DNA of 64,000 nucleotides from assembly GCA_024867545.1 (NCBI GenBank), contig JANFNE010000026.1:496001-560000 (forward strand), read 5' to 3'. The position numbers and the translations under genes were made by a program. The notes under the pieces are model-generated. The model saw only the letters and a list, made by a program, of their open reading frames with translations. It made no database searches and was not told the origin of the DNA. This DNA is from Phytopythium helicoides (taxonomy: Eukaryota; Oomycota; Peronosporomycetes; Pythiales; Pythiaceae). Below are positions 52,231-64,000 of the stretch, one piece after another. Within the stretch, counting starts at the first letter, position 1. The number at the start of each line of letters is the position of its first letter.

Positions 52231-53960
52231 CTACTCAGCTGAATTTCCCTTCAGCCATGCAAACCTAAACGTGTAGTCGACACTTATAACAATGAAGCGA
52301 ATTCAAACATTTGTTCGCGAAAATATACAACAGCTGCACTTACCATAATGATCAAGCGAATACTGCGTCTTGTACGTGACTTGCCTGTCGATCGAGCACG
52401 AATGCAAGCTGGTGGATGGTCGAAAACCCGAGTCGGCGCTTGAGGATTCGACTCAACGTAACAAACGCCACGAGCTCCACAAGACCGTAGAGGAGAACAT
52501 TGAGCACCGTGTTGGTCAGACGCGTCGAGTCCATACTGGCAAACTGTTCGTAAAATCGTCGGTTCGGCATGCGGCCGATGATGACCAGGTACAATGCTTT
52601 GAGCAGCTATGGTCAGATTGACTCTACAACTTCATACTCAAGCAGTCCACTTACAGTAAATGATTGGTGTGATAACCTCCACAAACGCTGCGAGGATGGC
52701 AAACTCGGATACATACATGAGCTTGCACACTAAAGCCGCGTACGATCGTTCAAGTTGCTCAATTTGTGGCGCTAAATCGATGGGATTGCCAACGATAGAC
52801 TCTTGGGTTGCAATCCTTGGTGCCGATGGGCTTGCTCCAAGCGAAATTGGCGCGATTGCGCTTGTCGACCTGCAGCGTTTCCATGATTGCCACTGGATTA
52901 ATTCCGGAGAACGCACTTCATCTGGCGCATGGCTCGCGGCATATCTTTGGAAAATGTTAAGCACCCGAGAAAGCGTGTTTGTGTTTGTGGCAACAACGAG
53001 TTCATAGGTAGTTGTATGTTTTTCGTGCTGTAAGAGAGAGAGAGAGAGATCTTTTGTGTCGCATCAATGAGTTGCTGGCGAAGGTTGTTAATGTTCCACA
53101 TCGCAGATGCTACCTGTACTGCATTTGCGATCATGAGTCCCGAGGTCGTAATCAGAGACGGCTGGTGCTGGGTCGTGAAACTAATGTAAAGTGCATTAAT
53201 CAAGTCTGCATTGAAGGCCACTGTGATGGTTAGGCGATCTCCTGCTGCTGACCAGCACAGATAATAGAATATGACTCGACCAAGAAGCTTGAGTACTGGT
53301 AAGAGCAATGCAAAAGCAACGCTCGGAATTCCAGGATCTATCTTGATAAACTGATAGTAGAAAACTGGGTAGCCGAAGATTACAAGTCCGTGGCTAACAG
53401 CAATTAAGCCTGCGTTCGCAATCGCCCACAGCAGAGCCGGGTTCTGACGCACATACGGATACCAAGCAACAGCGAGCACAGCGAGCATGAACATCAGATA
53501 AGGTGTGGCTAGCAAATGGATAGTAAAGGGGATAGGAAATCCAATACTCCAAGCTAAGAGTAGTTCCATACCCGTAGTAGCGGTAGCAACGACCATTGCA
53601 CTTACAGTGATCTGCACCCTTGAGATTGAGATAATAGGCATCCATGAGCTGATCATATGCATCTGCAGGATGCACCACATACCATAGGAGAGAAAAAAGC
53701 GACCGAAAAATATCCAGTTGTGATGCATGCCGAGCAAGGCGGCGTTCAAATTTACTGTCTCGGGAAGGCAAATGTAAATGAGGCGGGCAGAGGCGTGAGG
53801 AGGATGACTCCTACGATGCGCCACCACGGCGTGGTCATCGAATACTCGTGTAGTGCCAGTACTCTTCCTGGGGTATACTCACCCTTCTGCATGACTTGGG
53901 TGCCATTCCAGACATTCTTCGCGATCGCCTGGAGCCTGGGGAGCCACATGATGGCGGACT
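52231..53960 (-). pseudogene. Oomycete-type multi-transmembrane protein gene with frameshifts
   Basis: Minus-strand reading gives KGEYTPGRVLALHEYSMTTP, VGVILLTPLPASFTFAFP, then after a frame change (53754-53765) TVNLNAALLGMHHNWIFFGR and six or more hydrophobic segments. A second frame change falls in the (AG)n repeat at 53033-53049; dropping one dinucleotide would restore HEKHTTTYELVVATNTNTLS. A 58-nt intron (52654-52597) joins IIYS to LYLVIIGRMPNRRFYEQFAS. The last part breaks again after LDRQASHVQ; TQYSLDHYG and DYTFRFAWLKGNSAE are found beyond. It resembles a multi-transmembrane family I associate with Phytophthora, of unknown function. Several indels point to a pseudogene, unless the assembly is poor here. 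Confidence 0.6.
53033..53049. repeat. (AG)n dinucleotide repeat inside a coding frame
   Basis: A run of about eight AG units, read as (CT)n on the coding minus strand. The reading frame changes here by an amount that loss of one unit would correct. Confidence 0.85.
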
Positions 53961-54415
53961 CAGGAAGTCACCAGTCTCACCATTGCGATGGAGCCATCTC
54001 AAAAATAACTCAAACTGCGCCTGCAAGATGCACCATCTCCAGGGGGAGATCAATAACGGGTCACTGCGGAGGTCACCAAGTCATCGAGTGAGTCATTACT
54101 ATTCCTACTCTATTTCATATCCTTCTCAACATCATCAAATGACCGCCTATGACACCGAGTTTCAACGCTCTACAATAACCTCTCGAACGGCATACTACTG
54201 TATGAGTCATGTATCAGTGATATTCGCTTGACACGCGTGAGTGCTTGTCAAAGGCAACTTGTCATTGTGGGTCCCGTCGCCTACCAGCTGGCGGCCATGC
54301 ATCACGCACCGTTAGTTGCTGTTAGTCGCTCGAGGGCTGCACGAGGCTCATTTCCGGACTTTCCCAGTCGCCGACGGTCGATTCTAGGCCTTCGAGGCCT
54401 CCAGCAGCGCTCGCC
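53961..54415. other. Upstream region of PARP paralogue 2
   Basis: The 5' remains of the transmembrane gene and the PARP promoter share this 455-nt interval. No further gene is seen. Confidence 0.45.
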
Positions 54416-57400
54416 ATGGCCAGAGCGACGTCCAAACAGCTGCGCGAGGCGCTCGACGATGAGGCAGACGCCGTTGTGATGGAGGCGCTGAGCTTCGTCG
54501 CGATTCGCGCGGGATACGAGAGCGAGGAAGAGGAGAAAGCCAAGAAGAGCAAGAAGAGCAAGGGGAAGCGAAAGCGCAAGGAGAACGGCGAGGGGGCGAG
54601 CGTGCGGACGCGCAAGCAGCGCAGAGCGGAGCTGCAAGCGAGCGTGGAGTCTGCGGATACGGAGGAGAACGACGCGCCAGAGGCGCAAGCCTCGGCTGAG
54701 CCGGAGAGGCAGGAGTTTTGGATCGCGCAGCTGCTGGACGACGTTACGGACGACATGTTCGACGATGACGAGGCCGCGGTGCGCGTCACGTGGCTCGACT
54801 TGCAGCAGGACGGGCTCTACCAGTACGCGTATGAGGAACTGGTCGAGGTCCAGACCTTCCTGTGCTACGTCCTTGTGAACGAAGATGCCTCTGGGAAGTT
54901 TTCGATTACGAGCAAGTCGCAGCAGCGGGTAAGTTTCATGCTTATCGCGACGTGTTGGAGTGTGGGCTGACGCTGGTGTAGATCCAACGACGTTTACGTC
55001 AGGCCAAGGGCGATGCCACGAAAAGTGATGGAGAAGACTCAGAAGAAGAAATTCCTGTCAAGCCTCGGAAACGCAAGATCAGATCATCGACAGCAAGTAT
55101 AAGATCTGGTGGTCGTGGTGATGGCAGCGGCGGCAGAAAAGCGCCTAGGAAGAAAAAGACGCAGCAAACGCTATTGCTTCCGCCTCACCACGCAACTGTC
55201 GATGCCTCGAAGTATTTACCGCGAGAGCTTCGGGGAACCCAGGCACACGAACTTTCGTCGAATACGATGTGCGGTAGTCGCGAAGTGATCCGCGCGGTGC
55301 TCACGAAAAATTATGAGCTCCTCCGGCTTCTGACTTCTGATGACAACGAGATGAAGCACCTGGAGAGTTTCCACGCCTACCAAAGTGTGGATGTCAGGAT
55401 GACAGCGCTACATTATGCTATTCAGTCAAACGATGTTGATGCAGTGGCTCTGCTATGGAAGCAAGGAGACTTAAAGACTGGACCTCCACCAACTATATCA
55501 TTGCCTGGGCACTCAACTGGTGGAAGCGGAAGAGGTAGCAGGTTCCAACATTACAAGGCTCCACGAGAAATTGCTGCGAGCCGTGGTGGCAAGGAGGGTA
55601 ATGAGGCACTCCTTGAAGACAAGGAGGAGAGAGTTGATGATGAGCCACAGGATGACGACTTCTTTTGGAGATGCAGCTCGGCTTCGATCAAGATTCTAAG
55701 TGTCATGTACCCATCAAACTCTTGGGATGAAGGAAATATTTGCTCTCTGGTTGCACAAGCCACTCGTGCCGGAAACTACAAGCTCGTGCGGAAAATGGTG
55801 GAAATACTTTCTCATGGATGGGGGTTCACAGAGCTCCACTCGGTTGTATTGTCTCTGTGTGGAGAGACACTACCAAAGAAGCTGCGCAAGACTTCTGCTA
55901 TTGCTCGGACATATCTAGGACGTATCCGAACTTTCCACATGGCGGCTATAAACCCCGATCCACAATATCTTGAGGCGCTCTGGGCTATCGCAGGCGATGA
56001 GCGGGCTCTTTATTGTGACAGCGAGCGATACTATGCGATCCACTTCGCCAGTGTATGTGAAGGCCCTGCACCATTGAAGTTTCTGATGAAGGAGCGGTGT
56101 GATCTCAATTTGAAGACGAAAGCAGGTCTCACGCCAATAATGTGTGCTCTGCAGCAGCGACGCGTAGAGAACGCGATAGCTATCCTTGAACATGCTGCCG
56201 CAGAATCGGATGATCTCATTCGAATTGTGGTCAATGCAAAATGTCAAAAAGGATTGCAACCAATCCACTATGCTGCAAAGCACGACTGTTCCTCTGTGAT
56301 CACGAAGCTCGCGGAACTCGGTGCCTCGGTTGAAGCCACTACGACAGGTGGGCTGACAGCTCTGTGTATCGCTGCACAGTATGGACATATGAGTTCTGTT
56401 GTCGCCTTGCTTGATACTGGAGCCAATGTTGATTCCGCGACGAGGAAAAAGAAGACGCCTCTGATGTTCGCTGTCAAAAATGGACACACGGATATTGCTG
56501 CAATCCTCATCAATCATGGTGCCAACATGAATGCGTTCGACACTTCGGACAACACTGTGGCGCACTATGCAGCAAGTTATGGGTGGTTATCGTGCGTTGA
56601 GCTGCTCATGGATGCCGGCGCTGATTTCTGGAGCCACAATTCATGGGGTGTGCCTCCCGTAATTTCGGCTATGCTGAAGAGTCTGACGCACTGTTCGCGT
56701 TACATATTAGAGCATGATGTGAAGCAGGAATTCATGAACTTTCGAGACCACGAAGGCAGAACGTTACTGTTTCTACAGTGCAAGTTCTCAGCGGATAAAG
56801 ACCAACTTGCCTACATCCTCAAGCACGGTGTGGACCCGAACATCTGTGACACGAATGGAGAATACCCACTTCAAGCCCTTCTCCGGAGATTCAACTATTG
56901 GAACAATGCCGTTGCTTCAGGCTCTGCAAAGTTTGTTCTTGAAGCTTGTCGTTTGCTATTGAAACACGGCGCAATATTTAAGTTCGAGCCAACCCATGAA
57001 GGTGGCCGCATTCGATATCACGATCAGCCCATCTATTTGGCAATTCAACGTGAACAGCGTGAAGTGGTTCAGCTGCTGATTGACGAGACGACGGTTGATC
57101 TCAACATTCCAAATAGCGATGGGATGAGTGCTTGGCAAACTGCTGCCGTGAAAAAGTCCGGCTTTTTCTCACTCTTGCTTTCCAAGTTTGGTGCTTCAGA
57201 AATCGACTTTAATCGGGGTGGTCAAGGAGGAAGAAACATTTTCCACTGTCTGGCTAGTGGAGACTCTGTGTCTCGCGAATCACTCGAAGAGGTGATTTCT
57301 GCTTGCCCAGACGTACCAGAACTCTTGAATGCAAAGGATCATAATAGTCTGAGTCCTTTGATGACAGTGTTGAAAAATGAACGTGGAAGTCTTCGATCCG

Positions 57401-60400
57401 CTCCAAGCAACTATGGATTCGAGCGAGAGAAGCAGCTAGACCGAGACTACTCTGATATGGTGGCAGTTTTTGCCAAACACACTTCTAGTCGAGAAGCGCT
57501 GCTTGCTATGGAATGGGTTTACCTTAACGAGCCATACATTTCAGAGGATGGGAAGCGTCATAACCGAAAATGGTGCGTGCAGTGTTCTGTACTACATCTT
57601 GCGTGTGAGCGCAAGTTGAAATTGAACTCTTCCAAGCTCCAAGAACGCTGGTTTGGTGACGACTTGCTCAAGGTGGTGCTTGAGGCTCTCCCGTCGTCGG
57701 TTCTTTCGGATATAGTGGACCAGCGAAAGTTGGCGGATCCCCGGCCACCGAATAAAAGATACGGTTCGCCAGAGACCTCGCGAGACCCCAGTTTCTTTGA
57801 CACACCTTTGCTGATTGCTGTGAAAAACCGCAACATCAATGACGCTGAACTGTTTCTTGCGAAGGGTGCGGATCCGAATATATCGTCTGTGATATGTACG
57901 AAGTGCAATTCAAAGCAAAGTATCGAGTGGGGGCCTTGCAATTGCTCGCCACCTCAACCACTACGAGAGACACCATTGATTCGGGCAACAGCAATGAATG
58001 ACGTTGGAATGGTTAAGCTTCTTCTGAATAATGGTGCAAGTGTGGGGTGCATCAGCATCAAACAGTCCCAGACCCCCGTTCATCTTGCATTGGGTGTTGA
58101 TAACGACGAGCTGCTTGCTACACTGACTGCTGCGGGTGCTTCTGTCAACGATGCCGATGAGACTGGTAAAACACCTCTGCACCTTGCTGTTGAGCTGAAG
58201 CGAGCCACAAGTATCAAGATACTACTATCGAATGGCGCTAATCCTAGGCTACTAGACAAGAATGGCAACACACCGCTGCTAGCGGCGATCAAGGCCAAGT
58301 ATTCCGTGAAGCTGGTTGATCCTCACGCAGGGAAAATCAAGTTTACGCCTCTTGATACGAAGAATAGTTCGCTCACCAAACTCAAGAAATCGTATGGTCT
58401 TAAAGACCCGCCTACATCGACACTGTCAAGACATCAATCTGACACCCATAATTCGGAATTTGGCTTTGGGCAGCCACAAAACTCTCCTTTTGGCGGTGGT
58501 AGCTCTGCATTCGGTACACCACCACCGTTTGGATCTCCGTTTGGCTCTTCGAGCACATCAGGATTTGGCTTTGGTGTACCAAATCCAGCTCCTTTTGGTG
58601 CGAGCACTCCTAGCACCACGACAAACTCTACGTTTGGCTCGACGCCAGCGATACCAGCTCTCTCACCAAATGATTCTGGAAGTTCTATAGCAGAAGCCGA
58701 AGTGATGGAAGCTTTACTCGATGATTTAAACGTGAAAGGTACGATTGGTACGAGAAACAAGTGGCTTCGAACACCAATCCATTACGCTGCCCAGCAACGC
58801 GACCTGCGCTTGCTTCGTGCACTCATCCATTGCGACGAAAGCAGTAGTAGCCTCGCCAACGCTCGTGATGCAGTCGGACGAACCCCACTTCACTTCGCTG
58901 TAAACAGCGCAACCATGGCTGCTGAGGCTTCATTCGAGGTGGAGCGTTTCCTCATGTTATGCGGTGCAGATGTAAATGCTGCGGATGACTTTGGGTGTAC
59001 TCCACTGCATTTTGCGTTGTTCAAAGTCAATTTGGACTGGCATATCGAGTACGATGAGAAGCATAGCAATGAGTCGGAGTGCTCAGCTATGGACTACGAT
59101 GAGAAGAAGCGTGATGCGTTTTTGAAGGTACTTGGTACTATTCCCTCCGGCACCGCGACTGATCCTGTCGAGACTGTGTCAAATCTTGCTGAAGCAAGGG
59201 GAATCAGTGTGACTTCACAAGATGAGCTTGGCCGATCAGCTCTTCACCTGGCCGCAGCAACTGGCGCTGCCGTGTCACTATCCTCTTTGCTGGCGAGTTT
59301 TAAGTCAAGAGATGCATTAGAAGTCGCGCTGGAGCTAAAAGACAAGGACTCCTATACACCTCTCGCTTGCGCGTTCGAGTGTCGCCAGCCAACGACGATT
59401 GCGACACTAATGCAGAGTGGAGCATCCATTACAGAGTTGGTTGGAGAAAGATCGACTGAGAACTCTCCAACAAACCACGACGTTGTAGCGACGCACAGTT
59501 TCTTTTACTACGCTCTCAAGTACGATTTGGCTGGTGCTTGTCAGCTCCTGCTAAGTCGTGACTTCTCTCGGCGACAAGCCATGGAAGATGCTCTACAGGT
59601 CGGTGATATGTCGCTCGCAAATAACCTGATGGGTCGTATGGAAGTATCAAGGGAAAGTCACCTGCTTGCTCACCCAAGTGCTGCCAGTGGAGGAGAGACC
59701 TTGATGCATTTCTTGGCAAAGCTGGACCACCCTTTTAACCACCTCGCGCAGAATGTTGCGTGGCGTTTGGTGGACAATGGGCTTGATACTATGGCTTTGG
59801 ATGCTCGAGGGAACGGAGCGATTCACTATGCAGCGGAGGTGGGAAACGTGCACGTCATGGACTTCTTGCTTCATCACAAAGGCAACATCAACCAGCTTAC
59901 TCGGTCAGGCGAATCGCCGCTTTTGTTCGCACTCAAGCGGATCGGAGCGCAAGATCGAGACCGGCTGTATCGTACTCTGGACTATGTTATTGGAGTTCAG
60001 CGTGCCGATGCCACTTCCATATCTTGTGATGGGAGTTGTGCTCTCTCAACTTTGCTTCAGCGTTTCAGCCAGAGTGTTGGTACGAACAAGGATTTCTGCT
60101 TCTGGGTTGAAATGCTGCTCCGGAGTGGCGCTGATCCAAACCGAATTCGAATTACCGAGACTGTTCCTTCATTTGATGTGCTCCAGGAGTCCACAACAGG
60201 AAACGAAGAGGTAATAAACAGTGGTGGAGATGCAACAGAGAAGGAACTGTTCGAGAAGACAGCATCGCTACCTGTTCTGTCGTGGCTGTCGTACCTTTCG
60301 CACAAACCACTTCGAATGGCTTTGATGGCACTATTTATCAAGTACGGCGCATTAGTGTCCACGACGGACGACGAAGGAAACACTGTGATCATGCACTTAT

Positions 60401-62997
60401 TGAAGCGAAATATGCCAGATGAGCTGCGCCTTGTGCTCGGCGGCTATTTGAAGGTGCAGAACTTGTTGACTTCTCAGAACCTGGACGCGTCTGCAAAATA
60501 TGAGATGAAAATCGATGAGGCTGATGTTGCGCAGGCTATTTGCCAGAAGAATCAGCTTGGAGATACGGCTCTACATGTGGCGCTGTCGACTTTTGGCTTC
60601 GCATCGTTCGAGGACAAGAGCCCGCTATATCGCATCCTTGTCCTTGCAGCCAAATCACCGACCTCATCTCATCTTCGCTCGATTATCAGCCTTCTCGAGA
60701 AGGAGAGACCTGGACGCCTGATTCAAGCTCTCCAGAAGAAATACTCTGTGTTTTTGGAGGCGCTTCGAATCGAGAGCGTGTCGCCACCCAACAATGACAT
60801 AGTCAGACACAACGGCAGTGAATGGCATGTACCACCAGACTACGAGAGTGACTCAGCGGAGTTTATTCAGCAGTGCAAAGACACTAAGCTGATCACTGAG
60901 ACTCTCAATTATGTCACTGTGAATCACCACTGCAATGCGAGTAAAGGTAGCTATGTTCTATCGTCTCCTCCTCCTGCTGAGGAGAACAACATGCCCACTG
61001 GAAACGAGCTGAATGTACTTCTGACCAAGGTCGACACCAGTCATGGTCCATTCGGCATCAACGTATTCTACCGTCTGCAAGTTGTGCACGACAAGGTCCA
61101 GAAGCTGTACATTGTGTTTACAAACTGGGGTCGCATTGGTGAAGTGGGAAATTTCCAGAACACACCGCTCAAGTCCGCCGAGGAAGCCATTAAGGAGTTC
61201 AAGAAAATTTTCCGCTCGAAGACGGGTAACGATTGGGACAAGCGCGAAACCTTTACTCGTGAGGACAAAAAGTACAACTTGGTACGGCGCGTGAATTTCT
61301 CCACAAATGTAAGCAAGAATGTGACGCGATCGATTGCCGAAGAGGTAGTGCTACATGCGCGTCAGGTGCAAAACGGTGAAGATGATGCAATGGATGGCAC
61401 AGGAGAGCCTCCGTTTGCGCCGCTTACGACTGAATATCCGGAGTCTGCAGTACGGCTATTGCTTGCCGTGACTGACATCCGAAGTTTGCAACTGTCGGCA
61501 CCATCTTGGTCATCATTGCACTCGTGTGATCTTCCACTAGCCGTCAAGGACGAGCTTTCAACAGCAGTCGCCACACTTCAAAAGATCAAAGTTGAACTTG
61601 AGGAACTCTCCGAGTTGGATAAGCAGATTCAGGAAGTCAGTGACAACATCACCGACGACACAGCGGGGGGTCTCGTCAAGCTCTCTGATCGGCGCGTCAA
61701 ATTGGTAGAGACCGTTTCCGAAACGTGCAGCCGCTACTTGGAGATCATGCCATACAATGAGAGTAGAAGTCGACGTTCTGTGCGTGAGCTCAACACGGTG
61801 ATCAACGTCAACGAGGAGATTGAGCGCGTACATTACCTCATGGAGATCAAACAGTTATTCAAGATCCTGATTGGTGCCAAGCTTCGGCAGCGAATGATTC
61901 ATCCGCTCGAGTACTGCGTGCGAGCAATGCAAGTAAAGGTTTTGGCTTTGTCAAGTGAGTGCGGCGAGGCAAAGCTGCTCACCAAATATTTTTTCAACGG
62001 TATTCGCAAGAGTCGGAGGAAGCAGTATCGTGTGACAGGAATCTGTGAGTTGGAGCGTCGAGGAGAGCGTGAGCGAACGCATGAGTACTTGAATGGCGAC
62101 AACTCCCCATGGAGGCTGTCAAACGAAGATAGTTCAGCGAATCGGCTGTTATGGCACGGAACTCGGCGAACAAACTTGATGAGTATCTTTTTGCAAGGCC
62201 TGCGAATTTCTCCTGCTGATGCTCCGTCAAATGGAAGTCGATATGGTCGCGGCATATACTTCGCCGATGTGTCAGAAATGAGTCTTGGCTTTTGCGATCA
62301 ACACCATCCAGTGAAAGCTCAAAACTCAAACTACTTTGGAAGCCAGAGCGGGAAATTCTATTTGCTATTGGCAGAAGTATCGCTTGGAAATCCGATCTCC
62401 GAAGGATGCTACGCGAGCCAAAAAGAGTTACCGAAGGGATTCCACAGCGTTCATGCTATCGGCAATAACGTGCCAAATCCACAGTTCGATGTCATCTCCA
62501 CCGTGAGCGGTGCGGCTGTGCCAATTGGCAAGGTGGGCAAAATCGGTGAGGAGGTCCCGCTGCATCACATTTGGGTGGCCTCACAACTCCGAGGAGGCAA
62601 GTGGTTGGAACCGAACTCCTACGAATTTTCCAGAACTGCTGTCAACTGGCTTGACGTTTATGCCCAGAATCTGCAGCCTGGAAATACAGAGAAACTTGAA
62701 GGAAAGGGCTCCACAATCTTTTCATCTTCGTATGAAGAAGTGACTATTGAGCTCATGAAGACGGTCGAGTCAACGTGGGAGCCGTTCGATACGACCCTGT
62801 TGATTACGCGGAAGACTGGATCCTCCTCTGACCAATTCAAAATTCGGCGGTATCACATGGAAAGCTACGAAACAGCTAGCGGTTTTTCTGGCACAATTCT
62901 CAAGCCCAACACTTGCAGCAACTACAGTGAGTTTGTCGTGTTCAATGAGGCTCAGGCGCGTATTCGCTATGTTGTAGAAGTTGAGTTGAAGCCTTAA
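54416..62997 (+). CDS. Giant ankyrin-repeat poly(ADP-ribose) polymerase with WGR domain and FG-repeat insert, paralogue 2
   Basis: Two exons, 54416-54928 and 54982-62997, flank a 53-nt intron (GTAAGT...GTGTAG); 2,842 residues. The layout follows paralogue 1: Lys-rich N terminus, EFWIAQLLDDVTDDM block, long ankyrin array, WGR (about 2184-2270, VFTNWGRIGEVG), helical regulatory domain, catalytic domain with His2563 (LLWHGT), Tyr2597 (GRGIYFAD) and Glu2827 (FNEAQARIRY). All three catalytic residues are kept, so polymerase activity is plausible. Unique here is a 60-70-residue insert (about 1327-1395) with ten FG dipeptides between ankyrin repeats, and a lack of the paralogue-1 AT-hook and long acidic tract. 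Paralogue 1 has a short Ser-rich linker at the insert site. Confidence 0.88.
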
Positions 62998-63282
62998 CGA
63001 CGTTTTCCCTTGCTGGGCTTTCCTCAAGCATTATTCGACTCGGCCCTCGGCGACGCGGAAGGGATCAATAGGCTCGGCCTCCTGGCTCGCCTGCGGTTTT
63101 AACCCACCACACCGCATCCCTGGGCTGCCTCGGGGGCCCTCTCTTCGCAAGGCTGGCTCCTAATCGATGAATGAACTGTTCCTGCCCCCAACGCGCGATT
63201 GAATGAGAATCACGAAAATGTGTCTTCTTTGAAACATGGCTATGAACTAGTGTAGTAGCTTATCAAATAGATTGGACACAAT
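62998..63282. other. 3' flank of PARP paralogue 2
   Basis: A GC-rich patch (63040-63150) with no open frame, then AT-richer DNA. No tRNA or rRNA fold could be recognised by eye. Confidence 0.4.
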
Positions 63283-63663
63283 CTAGGAGTGTAGATTTCT
63301 TGTGGCGTTGCCCTTGAAGCCTTTGCATGAACGAATACTTGACATGTCAAATGCCTCGACTAATGTGATTCCTTGGTCATCAATCGTTGCAATATAGCCG
63401 CCATTCATATCTGCAGGCGTCCATCTGCTCGAGGCGAGGACAGCTCACGATAATTGGGAGAGTTCGGTATCACACACCACAGAGTCGAGTTCGCTGAAGG
63501 CCACGAACTCCTCACCCGTAAAGAGCGACCGAATATTTCTTGCCCCGCCGTTCGTGTACATTTTCTTTACGGAGTAGCCTTCGTGGTCTCAAATTATGCA
63601 CCCTGTGTTTCCGTCAAGCGGATTCGTCCAGTCCGAGAACAAGCCCATATGCACACCACCTGA
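63283..63663 (-). pseudogene. Unassigned coding remnant with two in-frame stops
   Basis: One minus-strand frame reads VHMGLFSDWTNPLDGNTGCI, a TGA (63591-63589), DHEGYSVKKMYTNGGARNIR and SLFTGEEFVAFSELDSVVCD, a second TGA (63447-63445), then ADMNGGYIATIDDQGITLVE and a final TAG at 63285-63283. The composition is that of a folded, probably beta-rich protein and the frame never shifts. The family is not recognised. The 5' end may lie beyond a splice near 63664 (TTCAG). Confidence 0.5.
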
Positions 63664-64000
63664 ACAGTGCCTGCCCACTTGGTGTCGGCACGGAAGGCGT
63701 GCCTGCAGTGTGCTCTCGTGGTGGTGGAAGTTGGCGTCCTAAACTTGATTGAGGCAGTAAAGAAGGTTCCAGAAGAAGTGTACTCACTGTGAATTTTTTG
63801 AAAGTGTGAGCAGACCTTAGTGATTCCCAAAGAGCGAACGCACTTTAGCCATCCTGACCTACAGCTATGGGCCTGACACGGTTATGGGCTTGACACAGAC
63901 ATACGAATGACCGACGAAATCGCATAATCGAACGATCAGCGGGGACGGAATCAAAGCGAACTCAAAATTTCCTGCAAAAACTCTATTTCGGCAGTCTGGG
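63664..64000. other. Window end, unassigned
   Basis: Possible upstream exon of the preceding remnant on the minus strand. A short direct repeat (TATGGGCCTGACACGG, then TATGGGCTTGACACAG) lies near 63866-63898. No gene is supported. Confidence 0.35.

Noticed and set aside
63040..63180. Possible tRNA, rRNA or SINE in the GC-rich patch after PARP paralogue 2
   Set aside because: No cloverleaf, A/B box pair or rRNA-like sequence could be found by eye.

Overview
The window looks like nuclear DNA of an oomycete, most likely Phytophthora or a close relative. The signs are GC-rich, intron-poor genes with short introns (about 50-90 nt, donors often GTGCGT/GTGAGT/GTAAG), a mating-specific M96-type bZIP relic, a multi-transmembrane family that appears oomycete-type, a flagellar (CFAP99-like) gene fitting a zoospore former, and eukaryotic housekeeping genes (RPS23, mS34, CSA/ERCC8). 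All calls come from reading the sequence; no database search was run.

Layout. 0-5 kb: 3' end of an ABCB-type transporter, a theta-like glutathione S-transferase (GST), and a membrane-anchored cyclic-nucleotide phosphodiesterase. 5-14 kb: a cluster of four AIG1/GIMAP-like P-loop GTPases in alternating orientation (-,+,-,+). One has an in-frame stop and one carries a coiled coil plus zinc ribbon. The two outer members are each followed by a decayed copy of the same Pro/Thr-rich gene. 14-20 kb: a five-exon GST with a presequence, mitoribosomal mS34, an RDEL-tailed ER thioredoxin-like protein and a five-exon LarE-like PP-loop enzyme. 21-30 kb: a giant ankyrin-WGR-PARP protein (2,825 aa). 30-35 kb: RPS23, CFAP99-like protein, unknown gene Y1.

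35-48 kb is a nested inverted duplication. The inner palindrome has 2.4-kb arms around a 355-bp spacer and holds two identical divergent GH1 beta-glucosidase genes, with a truncated third GH1 gene in the spacer. The outer, older inverted pair holds Y1 and Y2. Both pairs end in 3' pieces of a glyoxalase II gene whose intact copy lies beside the palindrome. Between them lie glyoxalase II, a fumarylacetoacetate-hydrolase-family gene, a third GST, CSA/ERCC8 and a coiled-coil protein.

48-54 kb is poor in intact genes: one conserved-looking unknown gene, a frameshifted M96-like bZIP relic and a frameshifted multi-transmembrane gene. 54-63 kb holds a second giant ankyrin-WGR-PARP paralogue (2,842 aa) with an FG-nucleoporin-like insert between ankyrin repeats. 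The last kilobase contains an unassigned coding remnant with two in-frame stops.

The genes do not form one pathway. Recurring themes are detoxification (three GSTs, glyoxalase II, ABC transporter), ADP-ribosylation and DNA repair (two PARPs, CSA), and local gene birth and death by duplication (GTPases, GH1, Y, PARPs).
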